Below, in pieces: positions 34,779 through 44,111 of a stretch of 59,250 bases of DNA. Made by a program: the position numbers and the translations under genes. This DNA comes from Alterluteimonas quercicellularis. GTDB lineage: Bacteria; Pseudomonadota; Gammaproteobacteria; Xanthomonadales; Xanthomonadaceae. The stretch is from positions 1-59,250 of the forward strand of contig NZ_JAIWPR010000039.1 in NCBI RefSeq assembly GCF_021191635.1, read 5' to 3'. Within the stretch, counting starts at the first letter, position 1, and every line of letters begins with the position of its first letter. The notes under the pieces are model-generated. The model searched no databases. It was given only the letters and a program-made list of their open reading frames with translations, and was not told where the DNA came from.

Positions 34779-36677
34779 ATGCCCATGAACGAACCGCGCC
34801 GCCGCGGCCCGATCGCCCGCGTCCTGGGAGGGGTCTGGGACGCCATCAACTTCACCCGACGGCTGGTGCTCAACCTGCTGTTCCTGCTGCTGCTGATCCT
34901 GTTCGTGGCGATCCTCGCCGGCCGCCAGGCCAGCCAGCCGCTGCTGGAGCGCACCACCCTGGTGATCGCGCCGGAGGGCCGCATCGTCGAGCAGTTCTCG
35001 GTCGACCCGACCTCGCGCGCGCTGTCGCGGCTGATGGGCCAGCCCGGCCCGGGCGAGGTGCAGCTGCGCGACCTGCTGCGCGCGTTCGAGGCCGCCGCGC
35101 GCGACGAGCGCATCGAGCGCGTCTACGTGCGCCTGGACGGCCTGCTGCCCTCGGGCATGGCGACCATGCGCGAAGTGGCCGCGGGCCTGCGCGCGCTGCG
35201 CGAGTCCGGCAAGCAGGTCGTGGCCTACGGGCAGAGCCTGCCGCAGGGCGCCTACCTGCTGGCGGCGCAGGCCGACGAGGTCTACGTCGATCCGATGGGC
35301 AGCGGCGTGCCGCTGGAGGGCCTGTCGAGCTACGGGCTGTACTTCGGCGAGGCGCTGCAGGACAAGCTCGGCGTCGACGTGCACGTGTTCAAGGTGGGCG
35401 AGTTCAAGTCGGCGGTGGAGCCCTACATCCTCAACGCCGCCTCGCCCGAGGCCAAGGAGGCCGACCTCTACTGGCTCAGCGACCTCTGGCAGCGCTACGT
35501 GGCCGACATCGCGCAGGCGCGCGGGCTGGATGCGGCGCGGATCGAGGCCGAGATCGACGGCATGGCCGACGGCGTGGCGACGCTGGGCGGCGACCTGCCG
35601 CAGTACGCGCTGCAGGGCGGCCTGGTCGACGGCCTCAAGACCGAGCAGGAGGTCGAGGCGCTGCTGACCGAGCGCGGCGTGGCCGACGAGGACAACGAGC
35701 GGGGCTTCCGCGGCATCGAGCTGGACGGCTACCTGGCCCACGTGGACCGCGGCATCCGCGGGCTGTCGTCCGCGCCGCAGGTCGCGGTGGTGGTGGCCGA
35801 GGGCGTGATCAGCGACGGCGAGCGTCCGCCGGGCAGCGTGGGCGGCGAGTCCACCGCCGCGCTGCTGCGCGAGGCGCGCGAGGACGACGACGTGCGCGCG
35901 GTGGTGCTGCGGGTGAACTCGCCCGGCGGCTCCGCCTACGCCTCCGAGCAGATCAACCGCGAGGTCGAGCTGCTGAAGCAGGCCGGCAAGCCGGTGGTGG
36001 TCTCGATGGGCTACGTGGCCGCGTCGGGCGGCTACTGGATCAGCATGAACTCCGACCGCATCTACGCCGACCCGTCCACGATCACCGGCTCGATCGGCGT
36101 GTTCGGCATGGTGCCCAACCTGACCCGCACGCTGGACCGCATCGGCGTGCATTCCGACGGCGTGGGCACCACCCGCTTCGCCGGCGCGTTCGATCCCAGC
36201 CGCCCGCTGGAGCCGGACGTGGGCCGCCTGATCCAGTCCAGCGTCGAGCGCATCTACCACGACTTCGTCGGCAAGGTCGCCGCCGGCCGCAACAGCACGC
36301 CCGAGCGCATCGACCAGGTGGCGCGCGGCCGGGTGTGGAGCGGCGCGCAGGCCCGCGACCGCGGCCTGGTGGACGAGCTGGGCGGGCTGCGCGAGGCCGT
36401 CGCCGACGCCGCGCGCCGGGTGAAGCTGGAGGAGGGCGGCTACCGGGTGCGCTACATCGAGCAGACGCCCAGCGCGTTCGCGCAGTTCCTGGCCGGCGTC
36501 GGCCGCACCCGCGTCGGTGCCCTGCTGTTCCACGACGACTCCGCGCTGGCCCGCCTGCTGGTGACCCGCGCGATGCCGGAGATGGAGCGCCACCTGCAGG
36601 CCTTCGAGCAGACCCTGCAGCGCCCGTCCGCGGGCCCGGTGCGCCCGATGGCCTACTGCTTCTGCCCGACCTTCTGA
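34779..36677 (+). CDS. sppA: signal peptide peptidase SppA, 67-kDa type
   Basis: A 632-residue membrane-anchored serine protease that degrades cleaved signal peptides. A membrane helix spans about residues 28-48 ([20 protein letters not shown]). The catalytic dyad matches the two-domain E. coli type: Lys210 in [10 protein letters not shown] (first domain) and Ser416 in [11 protein letters not shown] (second domain). GGAG precedes ATG 34779; ATG 34785 is possible. It is followed by a cluster of interspersed repeats. Confidence 0.95.
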   Translation: MPMNEPRRRGPIARVLGGVWDAINFTRRLVLNLLFLLLLILFVAILAGRQASQPLLERTTLVIAPEGRIVEQFSVDPTSRALSRLMGQPGPGEVQLRDLLRAFEAAARDERIERVYVRLDGLLPSGMATMREVAAGLRALRESGKQVVAYGQSLPQGAYLLAAQADEVYVDPMGSGVPLEGLSSYGLYFGEALQDKLGVDVHVFKVGEFKSAVEPYILNAASPEAKEADLYWLSDLWQRYVADIAQARGLDAARIEAEIDGMADGVATLGGDLPQYALQGGLVDGLKTEQEVEALLTERGVADEDNERGFRGIELDGYLAHVDRGIRGLSSAPQVAVVVAEGVISDGERPPGSVGGESTAALLREAREDDDVRAVVLRVNSPGGSAYASEQINREVELLKQAGKPVVVSMGYVAASGGYWISMNSDRIYADPSTITGSIGVFGMVPNLTRTLDRIGVHSDGVGTTRFAGAFDPSRPLEPDVGRLIQSSVERIYHDFVGKVAAGRNSTPERIDQVARGRVWSGAQARDRGLVDELGGLREAVADAARRVKLEEGGYRVRYIEQTPSAFAQFLAGVGRTRVGALLFHDDSALARLLVTRAMPEMERHLQAFEQTLQRPSAGPVRPMAYCFCPTF

Positions 36678-36714
36678 GCCGTGCCGGCGCGCCGCCGGCC
36701 CGTGCCGGCGGCCC

Positions 36715-36735
36715 GTCGCGCGCAAGCGCGTTCCT
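36715..36735. repeat. single arm of the interspersed repeat
   Basis: GTCGCGCGCAAGCGCGTTCC resembles a right arm of the GTAGGAGCG family without a convincing partner on its left. It lies about 30 bp before the long composite copy. Confidence 0.6.
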
Positions 36736-36765
36736 GCACGAGCGCGCTGGTCCGCGATATCCCCT

Positions 36766-36920
36766 GTAGGAGCGCGCTCGCGCGCGACCGGGCAAGGTGC
36801 CACCGGACCCGCGGCAGAAGAAGAACGCGTCCCCACGCGCGGACGACCGGGAACGGAAGCAGGCACTACGCTTCAAGAAATTCGGGTGACCGGCCGTCGC
36901 GCGCGGGCGCGCGCTCCGAC
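36766..36920. repeat. long (155-bp) form of the interspersed repeat, copy A
   Basis: Outer arms are GTAGGAGCGCGCTCGCGCGC (36766-) and a decayed GCGCGGGCGCGCGCTCCGAC (ending 36920). The first 80 bp, including the interior GGGCAAGGTGCCACCGGACC, match the complement of 53753-53674 with about five mismatches. The remaining interior differs. It occupies most of the 263 bp between sppA and kdgK. Confidence 0.8.
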
Positions 36921-36940
36921 GGCGCCTCGGCCGCGCGCCG

Positions 36941-37984
36941 CTAGCGCCGCACGTCCAGCCGCTCCTGCCGCACGAAGGCGTGCACCGCCTCGGCGTCGAC
37001 GAGGTTGAAGTCGCCCGGCACGGTGTGCTTCAGGCAGCCCGCGGCATGGCCGAAGGCCAGCGCCTCGCCGTCGGGCAGGCCGCTCAGCACGCCGTGCAGC
37101 ACGCCGGCGGCGAAGGCGTCGCCGCCGCCGATGCGGTCGACGATGCCGTCCAGCGGATGCGGGGCGACGCGGTGGACCTCGCCCTCGCGCGTCACCAGCA
37201 GCGCCCCCAGGCTGTGGGCGTCGACGCTGCGCTGCCCGCGCAGGGTGGTGGCGATGCGGTGCAGCCGCGGGAACGCCGCGAAGGCGCGTGCGGCGGCGTC
37301 GAGGATGCGGGCCTCGCGGCGCGCACCGTCGTCGTCGCCGTCCGGCGCCGCGTCCGCGCCGGCGCCGAGCACCAGCTCGATGTCGCGGTGGTCGGCGAAG
37401 GCGATCGCGGCCTCGGACAGCAGGGCGTGCAGCAGCGGTGCAGGCTCGGCGTCCCAGGCGGCCCACAGCTTGGGCCGGAAGTTGCCGTCGAACGAGACCA
37501 GGGCGCCGGCCTCGCGCGCGGCGCGGGCGGCGGCGATGGCGGCGTCGGCGCAGGCCTGCCCGAGCGCCGGGGTCACCCCGGAGACGTGCAGGCAGTCCAT
37601 GCCGGCCAGCAGCGCCGGCCAGTCGTAGGCGTCCGCCGGCGCGGCCGCGAACGCGGACCCGGCGCGGTCGTAGACCACCTCGCTGGGCCTGTGGCCGGCG
37701 CCGGCGGCGAGGAAGTACAGGCCCATGCGGCCGGCGGCGCGGCGCACCCGCGAGACGTCCACGCCGTGCCGGCGCAGCTCGCCGAGCGCGGCCGCGCCGA
37801 GCGCGTTGTCGGCCACGCTGCCGGCGAGCGCGGCGTGGTGGCCGAAGCGCGCCAGCGAGACGGCCACGTTGGCTTCCGCGCCGCCCACCTGCACCTCCAG
37901 GCGCGGCGACTGCAGCAGCAGCTCGCGTCCGGGGGCGCCGAGGCGCAGCAGCAGTTCGCCGAAGCAGAGCACGCGTTGGGGCAT
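36941..37984 (-). CDS. kdgK: 2-keto-3-deoxygluconate kinase (PfkB family)
   Basis: A 347-residue ribokinase/PfkB-type sugar kinase. Family motifs: VQVGGAEANVAVSLARFG near the N-terminus and the C-terminal catalytic IGGGDAFAAGVLHG with its Asp base. The central block SFDGNFRPKLW is characteristic of KDG kinases, which make KDPG for Eda. It lies at the edge of the pectin locus, divergent from the TonB receptor; its 5' region carries the shared operator at 38075-38091, which may control both directions. Start ATG 37984 fits the family start MPQRVLCFGELLLRLG. Confidence 0.88.
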   Translation of the reverse strand: MPQRVLCFGELLLRLGAPGRELLLQSPRLEVQVGGAEANVAVSLARFGHHAALAGSVADNALGAAALGELRRHGVDVSRVRRAAGRMGLYFLAAGAGHRPSEVVYDRAGSAFAAAPADAYDWPALLAGMDCLHVSGVTPALGQACADAAIAAARAAREAGALVSFDGNFRPKLWAAWDAEPAPLLHALLSEAAIAFADHRDIELVLGAGADAAPDGDDDGARREARILDAAARAFAAFPRLHRIATTLRGQRSVDAHSLGALLVTREGEVHRVAPHPLDGIVDRIGGGDAFAAGVLHGVLSGLPDGEALAFGHAAGCLKHTVPGDFNLVDAEAVHAFVRQERLDVRR

Positions 37985-38073
37985 CGCGAAGGGTCCGTCT
38001 GGGGGCCGTCCGGCGCCGCACCGCGGTCTGTCGCGTCGCAGCATGCCTTGGCCCGAATGTTTTGCTAGGGTTT

Positions 38074-38103
38074 TTGACCAGCGGTGTCATTCCGCCGTAT
38101 CGC
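38074..38103 (+). promoter_or_regulatory. operator and possible promoter between kdgK and the TonB receptor
   Basis: TGAC-CAGCGGT-GTCA (38075-38089) is a gapped palindrome; read on the minus strand it gives AATGACACCGCTGG (38091-38078), matching the sites at 45529 and 50729. TTGACC (38074-38079) could be the -35 box, with a weak TATCGC -10 after 18 bp, so a bound repressor would cover the -35. Confidence 0.6.
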
Positions 38104-38176
38104 AACACGATAGCAAGCACACCAGGCCAGTCAAGGACGCCACCAGAGCGCGCTGGCATCACGGGAGGGGACGTAC

Positions 38177-40963
38177 ATGGCTTTCGCAGTCGGGGAAAAA
38201 AAGACACCGGTTACCTTGCTCGCCGCGGCGATCGCCCTGGCGCTGCAGATGGGCGCGCCGGCCGCGCGCGCGCAGGCGCCGCCGCCCGCCGAGGCGCCGC
38301 CGCCCCCGCCGCCCGGCCCGGCGGCGACCGATCTCGACGTGGTCCGGGTCACCGGCTACCGCGCCAGCCTGGAGCGCGCGGTCGACATCAAGCGCGGCGA
38401 GGCCGGCGTGGTCGACGCCATCGTCGCCGAGGACATCGCCGACTTCCCCGACCTCAACCTGGCCGAGTCGCTGCAGCGCATCCCGGGCGTGTCGATCACC
38501 CGCGAGGGCGGCGAGGGCCGCAACATCTCGGTGCGCGGCCTGGGCCCGCAGTTCACCCGCGTGCGCATCAACGGCATCGAGGGCCTGGCCACCGGCGGCG
38601 GCACCGACACCTCGGGCGGCGTCAACCGCGGCCGCGCGTTCGACTTCAACACCTTCGCCTCGGAACTGTTCACCCAGCTGCTGGTGCGCAAGACCTCGGC
38701 CGCCGAGGTCGAGGAAGGCTCGCTCGGCGCCACCGTCGACCTGCGCACCGCGCGTCCGTTCGACTACGACGGCTTCAACATGGCCATCGGCGGGCAGATG
38801 GGCTACAGCGACCTCGCCGGGGAATACGACCCGCGCGCGACCTTCCTCGTCAGCAACACCTTCGCCGACGACCGCTTCGGCGCGCTGCTGTCGGTGGCCT
38901 ACACCGACCGCACCGTGCTCGAGGAGGGTTCGGACTCGGTGCGCTGGTCGAACGGCCCTTCGAACGGCGGCTTCCACCCCGATTCGCCGTTCGCCCAGGC
39001 CAACGATGCGGACGTCTTCCACCCGCGAATCCCCCGCTACAACAGCTTCCGCCACGAGCAGGAGCGCCTGGGCGTGACCGGCTCGCTGCAGTTCCGACCG
39101 GGCGACCGCACCGAGCTGACCCTGGACGGCCTGTACGCGCGCTTCGACGCCAACCGCTGGCAGGACAACATCAACGCGGTGTCCTTCAGCCGCAGCGGCG
39201 ACGGCAAGCCGCAGACGATCGTGCGCGACGGGGTCGTGGACGAGCGCGGCAACCTGGTCTACGGCGTGTTCGACAACGTCGACGTCCGCTCCGAGGGCCG
39301 TTACGACGAACAGACCACCGAGTTCCGGCAGCTGAACCTCGCGGTCCGCCACGACTTCACCGACGCCCTGCGCCTGGACGTGCTGGCAGGGCGCGCCGAG
39401 TCCACCTACGACAACCCGATCCAGACCACGGTCATCGCCGACAAGTTCAACGTCCAGGGCTACACCTGGGACTACCGCGGCAACGACCGCCTGCCGGCGT
39501 TCGGCTACGGCAGCCTGGATCCGACCGATCCCGACGGCTGGACGCTGAGCGAGATCCGCCTGCGCCCGCAGTGGGTCGAGAACACCCTGGAGACGGCCTC
39601 GGCCGACCTGTCGTGGATCGCCTCGCCGTTCTTCACCCTCAAGGGCGGCGTCAACCGCAAGGAGTACCGCTTCGACAGCCGGGAGTGGGGCCGCGGCACG
39701 CCGCCGGGCAACCGCGTGGAGACCGTGCCCGCCGGGCTGATGGACAGCGCCACCCTGGCGAACCTGATGCGGCAGTTCCACATCGCCGCGGGCGGCGCCG
39801 GCTCCGCCGTCGTGCCCGACGTGGCCGCGTTCGCCCGGTTCCTCGGCATCCACGACAACGAGGGCCTGTTCGCGGTCTACGACAACCTCAACAGCCTGGC
39901 CGCGAACAACCGCCAGGTGACCGAGAAGGCGCTGGGCTACTACCTGCAGGGCGACTTCAACTTCGACCTCGGCCACGTGCCGGTGCGCGGCAACGTCGGC
40001 GTGCGCCGGGTCGAGACCGAGCTGACCAGCGACGGCTGGTCGATCGTCGGCGGCGTGCCCACGCCCACCCGCGTCGTCCACGAGTACAGCGACACCCTGC
40101 CGTCGCTCAACGTGGCCTTCGAGCTGACCCCGGACGTGGTCGTGCGCGTCGCCGCGGCCGAGGTGATGAGCCGGCCGAACCTCGGCTTCCTCAACCCGGG
40201 CGCCACGGTCAGCGTCGCCGGCGGCGCGCGCACGGTGACCACCGGCAACCCGCGCCTGGACCCGTTCCGGGCCAAGACCCTCGACCTCGGCGTCGAGTGG
40301 TACTTCGGCGAGGGCGCGCTGCTGTCGGTCGGCGCGTTCTACAAGGACATCGACAGCTACGTGCAGACCTCGCGCGAGACGCGGCCGTACCACACCTCCG
40401 GCCTGCCGGAGTCGCTGATCGCCGGCACCGGCGCCACCGTCGACGACGAGTTCGTCTTCCAGCAGCCGCTCAACACCCCCGGCGGCGACCTCAAGGGCGT
40501 CGAGATCGGCTACCAGCAGCCCTTCACCTTCCTGCCCGGCTTCTGGCGCGACTTCGGCACCCAGCTCAACTACACCTACGTCGATTCCGAGATCCAGTAC
40601 CTGAGCTCGACCGGCGCGCCCTCCGCCCGCGGCCCGATGGTGGGACTGTCGAAGAACGCCTGGAACGCGACCCTGTACTACGACAACGGCACCTTCTCGG
40701 CCCGCGTCTCGGCGGCCTACCGCGACGAATACCTCAACCAGATCCCGGGCCGCGAGGGCAGCGACATGGAGGGCACCAAGTCGAACACCACGGTCGACGC
40801 CTCGCTGTCCTACAACATCAACGACAACTTCTCGATCTCGCTCGAAGGCCTGAACCTGACCGACGAGTGGAGCGACCTGTGGATCGATTCCTTCGGCGAC
40901 CGCTCGGTGTCCTACACCCATACCGGCCGCCAGTACCTGCTGGGCTTCCGCTACCGGTTCTGA
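38177..40963 (+). CDS. TonB-dependent outer-membrane receptor of the pectin locus
   Basis: A 928-residue receptor. Signal peptide ends APAARAQA; a Pro-rich stretch leads to a possible TonB box region (DLDVVRVTGYRASLERA), then the plug (VVDAIVAEDIADFPDLNLAESLQRIPGVSITR...GRNISVRGLGPQFTRVRING) and a 22-strand barrel ending in the aromatic GRQYLLGFRYRF, with terminal Phe for Bam insertion. This is the TonB-Xanth-Caul family linked to plant carbohydrate uptake. Beside pectate lyases it probably imports oligogalacturonides. A pectate lyase gene follows after 50 bp. Confidence 0.93.
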   Translation: MAFAVGEKKTPVTLLAAAIALALQMGAPAARAQAPPPAEAPPPPPPGPAATDLDVVRVTGYRASLERAVDIKRGEAGVVDAIVAEDIADFPDLNLAESLQRIPGVSITREGGEGRNISVRGLGPQFTRVRINGIEGLATGGGTDTSGGVNRGRAFDFNTFASELFTQLLVRKTSAAEVEEGSLGATVDLRTARPFDYDGFNMAIGGQMGYSDLAGEYDPRATFLVSNTFADDRFGALLSVAYTDRTVLEEGSDSVRWSNGPSNGGFHPDSPFAQANDADVFHPRIPRYNSFRHEQERLGVTGSLQFRPGDRTELTLDGLYARFDANRWQDNINAVSFSRSGDGKPQTIVRDGVVDERGNLVYGVFDNVDVRSEGRYDEQTTEFRQLNLAVRHDFTDALRLDVLAGRAESTYDNPIQTTVIADKFNVQGYTWDYRGNDRLPAFGYGSLDPTDPDGWTLSEIRLRPQWVENTLETASADLSWIASPFFTLKGGVNRKEYRFDSREWGRGTPPGNRVETVPAGLMDSATLANLMRQFHIAAGGAGSAVVPDVAAFARFLGIHDNEGLFAVYDNLNSLAANNRQVTEKALGYYLQGDFNFDLGHVPVRGNVGVRRVETELTSDGWSIVGGVPTPTRVVHEYSDTLPSLNVAFELTPDVVVRVAAAEVMSRPNLGFLNPGATVSVAGGARTVTTGNPRLDPFRAKTLDLGVEWYFGEGALLSVGAFYKDIDSYVQTSRETRPYHTSGLPESLIAGTGATVDDEFVFQQPLNTPGGDLKGVEIGYQQPFTFLPGFWRDFGTQLNYTYVDSEIQYLSSTGAPSARGPMVGLSKNAWNATLYYDNGTFSARVSAAYRDEYLNQIPGREGSDMEGTKSNTTVDASLSYNINDNFSISLEGLNLTDEWSDLWIDSFGDRSVSYTHTGRQYLLGFRYRF

Positions 40964-40968
40964 CCCGC

Positions 40969-40992
40969 GCGCGGCGCCGTCGGGCGCCGCGC
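40969..40992 (+). other. 10-bp-stem hairpin between receptor and pectate lyase genes
   Basis: GCGCGGCGCC-GTCG-GGCGCCGCGC is a perfect hairpin without a T tract, in the 50-bp gap. It could protect the upstream mRNA or lower downstream expression rather than terminate. Confidence 0.6.
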
Positions 40993-41013
40993 CCTCCGGA
41001 AGGAGAGTGCGCC

Positions 41014-42372
41014 ATGCGACACCGCATCCGTTCCTCCCGCCTGCTGGCGCTGTGCTGCCTCGGCGCCCTCGGCGCGACGCAGGCCGCGCCGCCGGACCCC
41101 GCGCGCGCCACCATCGCCGCCGAAGACGGCTGGGCCGCGCAGCCCACCGCGGACCTGCCGCTGGGCACCACCGGCGGCTCGGCCGCGAGCGCGGCGCGCG
41201 ACCACGTGGTGCGCGACCGCAACGCCCTGGTCGCGGCGCTGGCCTGGCCCGACGCCACGCCCAGGATCGTGCGCATCGCCGGCACGATCGACGCCAACGT
41301 CGACGCCGACGGGCGCCCGCTGTCCTGCGACGACTACGCCCGGCCCGATCCCGAGACCGGCGAGCTCTACTCGCGCGAGGCCTACCTGGCCGCCTACGAC
41401 CCGGCCGTCTGGGGACGGACCGCGCCGGCCGGGCCGCAGGAGCGTGCGCGCGTGGCCTCGGCCGCGGCGCAGCAGGCGCGCGTGCGCATCCGCGTGCCGG
41501 CCAACACCACGATCCTGGGCGTGGGCGCCGATGCGCGCGTGCGCGGCGCCTGGTTCGACATCCGCCCGCAGAGCACCAGCGGCAACCAGCCGATGAACGT
41601 GATCGTGCGCAACCTGACGTTCGAGGACAGCTTCGACTGCTTTCCCGGCTGGGACCCGACCGATGGCGCCCAGGGCAACTGGAACGCGCTCTACGACAGC
41701 ATCTCGGTGCGCAACGCCACCCACGTCTGGGTCGACCGCAACCGCTTCCGCAACGTGACCACCCGCGACGAGACCCTGCCCACCTACTTCGGCCGCCTGT
41801 ACCAGGTGCACGACGGCTACCTGGACATCACCAACGTCTCCGACTTCGTGACCGTCTCGTGGAACCACTTCGCCGACCACGACAAGGCGATGCTGATCGG
41901 CTCGTCCGACGGCGCCAGCGCCGACCGCGGCCGGCTGCGCGTCACCCTGCACCACAACTGGTTCCAGAACCTCGGCCAGCGCGTGCCGCGCGTGCGCTTC
42001 GGCCAGGTGCACGCCTACAACAACCTCTACACCGTGGACACCCCGGTCGCGCTGCAGCGCTACGGCTACAGCTGGGGCGTGGGCGTGGAATCGGCGCTGC
42101 GCGCCGAGGCCAACCACTTCCAGCTGCCGCCCGCGCTGCCCGACAGCGCGGTGATCGACCGCTTCAACGGCGAGGCGATGTACGCAGAGGGTAACCTGCG
42201 CGACGGCCGCGCCTTCGACCCGGTGGCCGCGCACAACGCCGCGCACGAGGTGCCGATCGCCAACGAGGCCCGCTGGCACCCGCCGCTGCACGGCCGCATC
42301 GATCCCGCCTGGGCGGTCCCGGCGCGGGTGCGCATGGGCGCCGGCCCGCGCGCGACGCTGCCGCCGCGCTGA
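41014..42372 (+). CDS. pectate lyase, polysaccharide lyase family 1
   Basis: A 452-residue secreted beta-helix lyase that cleaves polygalacturonate by beta-elimination. Signal peptide ends ATQAAPP; AGGAG precedes ATG 41014. PL1 blocks are clear: VRIRVPANTTILGVGADARV, NVIVRNLTFEDSFDCFPGWDP, HVWVDRNRF (the vWiDH-like motif), DGYLDITNVSDFVTVSWNHF and RVPRVRFGQVHAYNN, which holds the catalytic arginine. Calcium ligands lie near WDPTDG/DRNRF. Probably co-transcribed with the TonB receptor under the shared operator. Confidence 0.93.
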   Translation: MRHRIRSSRLLALCCLGALGATQAAPPDPARATIAAEDGWAAQPTADLPLGTTGGSAASAARDHVVRDRNALVAALAWPDATPRIVRIAGTIDANVDADGRPLSCDDYARPDPETGELYSREAYLAAYDPAVWGRTAPAGPQERARVASAAAQQARVRIRVPANTTILGVGADARVRGAWFDIRPQSTSGNQPMNVIVRNLTFEDSFDCFPGWDPTDGAQGNWNALYDSISVRNATHVWVDRNRFRNVTTRDETLPTYFGRLYQVHDGYLDITNVSDFVTVSWNHFADHDKAMLIGSSDGASADRGRLRVTLHHNWFQNLGQRVPRVRFGQVHAYNNLYTVDTPVALQRYGYSWGVGVESALRAEANHFQLPPALPDSAVIDRFNGEAMYAEGNLRDGRAFDPVAAHNAAHEVPIANEARWHPPLHGRIDPAWAVPARVRMGAGPRATLPPR

Positions 42373-42406
42373 GGCGGCGGCGCGTGTCGCCGTCGGCGGT
42401 GGCTGC

Positions 42407-42473
42407 GTAGGAGCGCACTCGTGCGCGACAGGGCGTTCCCGGTCGGCTGTGTCGCGCGCCAGCGCGCTCCTAC
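42407..42473. repeat. interspersed inverted repeat, copy 7
   Basis: GTAGGAGCGCACTCGTGCGC left arm and GTCGCGCGCCAGCGCGCTCC (TAC) right arm flank a short loop; it sits between the convergent pectate lyase and carboxylesterase genes. Confidence 0.88.
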
Positions 42474-42508
42474 AGAGGCTGCATGCGCAATTGGCGTGGT
42501 CGAAGGCG

Positions 42509-44101
42509 CTACAGCGTCCCGCGCTGCACGAACGGGGCGCGCGCGAACAGGCGGCGCTCGCCGCCGCGCGGGTCGTGGGCGAGGGTGGGCGGGTCGTCGA
42601 AGCGCATCGTCTCGCGTTGCGCGAGGCCGTAGCGGGGCCAGTCGGGCAGCCGCGGGTGCGCGGGGCTGCCGTGGCGGGCGAAGTGCAGCAGGGCGTCGCG
42701 CATGCGGGCGGACACGCGGATGGCATCCGCGCCGCCGCCGGTGCGGGCGTCGGGGTGGCCGGCGGTGCCGAACACCAGCGGGATGTCGAGCGTGTGGAAG
42801 GCGCGCAGGCGGCCGCCCTCGACCGGCGAGGGCCAGTCGAGCTGGTAGGCCCAGGTCGGTGCGTCCTGCCGCGCGCGCGCTTCCAGCTCCTCGATCGCAC
42901 CGCGCCAGGAGCGGCCGGCGGTGGTGGCGGCGAAGAACACCTCGGACGGGGTCATGGCCGGGTACATCGCGCGGTAGGCGGCGACCACCTCCGCCACCGG
43001 CAGGTCCACGTACTGGGCGCGCTCCAGTCGCGCGGGCAGGGCGTCCCAGTCCAGCGCGAAGTGGGCGGGGTCGTGGCCGAGGAAGGCACGGGTCTCGTCG
43101 CGCGTGTTGCCGATCACCATCGGGATCGCGGCCGACTGCGGCGGCGCGTCGGGCCAGAACGGGTGGCGCGGCAGCGCGCCGCCGTCGAGCACGGGGCCGA
43201 AGTACAGGCCGATGTCCTCGACCGGGGACGGATCGCGCACCCGGGTCGCCTCCAGCAACCGGTCGACCGGCAGAGCGAGCAGGCGATCCGGTGCGTGCGG
43301 AGCGATGCCGAGCGCGTCCAGGTACTGTCGCGCACGCCGGTCCGCGGCGCGCGGGCCGGCGGCGGTGACCTGCTGGCCGCTCATGGTCCAGGCGCGGTGG
43401 AACAGCCCGGCCGCGGTGGGCATCGCCATCAGGCTGGCGATCTTGGCGCCGCCGCCGGACTGGCCGAACAGGGTCACGTTGCCGGGGTCGCCGCCGAACG
43501 CGGCGATCTCGTCGCGCACCCAGGCCAGCGCCAGCACCAGGTCCAGCAGGCCGGCGTTGCCGGAGGCGGCGAAGGCCGGGTCCAGGTTGCCCAGGAACAG
43601 GTGGCCGAAGGCGTTGAGGCGGTGGTTGAGCGTGGCCACCACGACGTCGCCGTGCCGGCACAGGTGGGCGCCGTCGGTCAGCGGGTCGGCACCGCTGCCG
43701 CGGTCGTAGCCGCCGCCGTGCAGGTAGAGCAGCACCGGGCGCCGCGCGCGCGGGTCGGGCGAGGGCGTCCACAGGTTGAGGAACAGGCAGTCCTCGCTGC
43801 CGGGCCCGAGCGCGCCGGTCTGCGGTGCGGCGGGGCCGAAGGCCACGGCATCGCGCACGCCGTCCCAGGCCGCCGCCGGGCGTGGCGGGCGGAAGCGCCG
43901 CGGCGCGGTGTCCTCGCCGTAGCGCAGGCCGCGGAACGTCCACACGCCGTCCTCGCGCGTGCCGCGGACGCGGCTGCCGCGCAGGATGACGATGCCGTCG
44001 CGTTCACCGGCCCTGGGCGCGCCGGCGGCCGCCACGGCCGCGGCGGCGAGCGCGCCCTTGAGCAGGGCGCGGCGGCCGGCGTCGCAGTCCGCGCCGCGCA
44101 T
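42509..44101 (-). CDS. exported type-B carboxylesterase
   Basis: A 530-residue alpha/beta hydrolase. The N-terminus DAGRRALLKGALAAAAVAAAG is a likely Tat signal. Family marks: oxyanion LYLHGGGY, SEDCLFLNLWTP, nucleophile Ser215 in LFGQSGGGAK, and late HTLDIPLVFGTAGHP with the likely catalytic His; the acid is in IGNTRDETRAFL or nearby. Its ATG is 10 bp after the stop of the upstream pectate lyase gene, so both are one operon. In this setting a pectin methyl or acetyl esterase is plausible, but the family is broad and the substrate is unproven. Confidence 0.88.
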   Translation of the reverse strand: MRGADCDAGRRALLKGALAAAAVAAAGAPRAGERDGIVILRGSRVRGTREDGVWTFRGLRYGEDTAPRRFRPPRPAAAWDGVRDAVAFGPAAPQTGALGPGSEDCLFLNLWTPSPDPRARRPVLLYLHGGGYDRGSGADPLTDGAHLCRHGDVVVATLNHRLNAFGHLFLGNLDPAFAASGNAGLLDLVLALAWVRDEIAAFGGDPGNVTLFGQSGGGAKIASLMAMPTAAGLFHRAWTMSGQQVTAAGPRAADRRARQYLDALGIAPHAPDRLLALPVDRLLEATRVRDPSPVEDIGLYFGPVLDGGALPRHPFWPDAPPQSAAIPMVIGNTRDETRAFLGHDPAHFALDWDALPARLERAQYVDLPVAEVVAAYRAMYPAMTPSEVFFAATTAGRSWRGAIEELEARARQDAPTWAYQLDWPSPVEGGRLRAFHTLDIPLVFGTAGHPDARTGGGADAIRVSARMRDALLHFARHGSPAHPRLPDWPRYGLAQRETMRFDDPPTLAHDPRGGERRLFARAPFVQRGTL

Positions 44102-44111
44102 GCGCCTGGGC

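Noticed and set aside
37288..42372. A 1694-codon open frame on the plus strand
   Set aside because: Only its last part (from ATG 41014) is a real gene, the pectate lyase. Earlier parts are shadows of kdgK and the TonB receptor in other frames.
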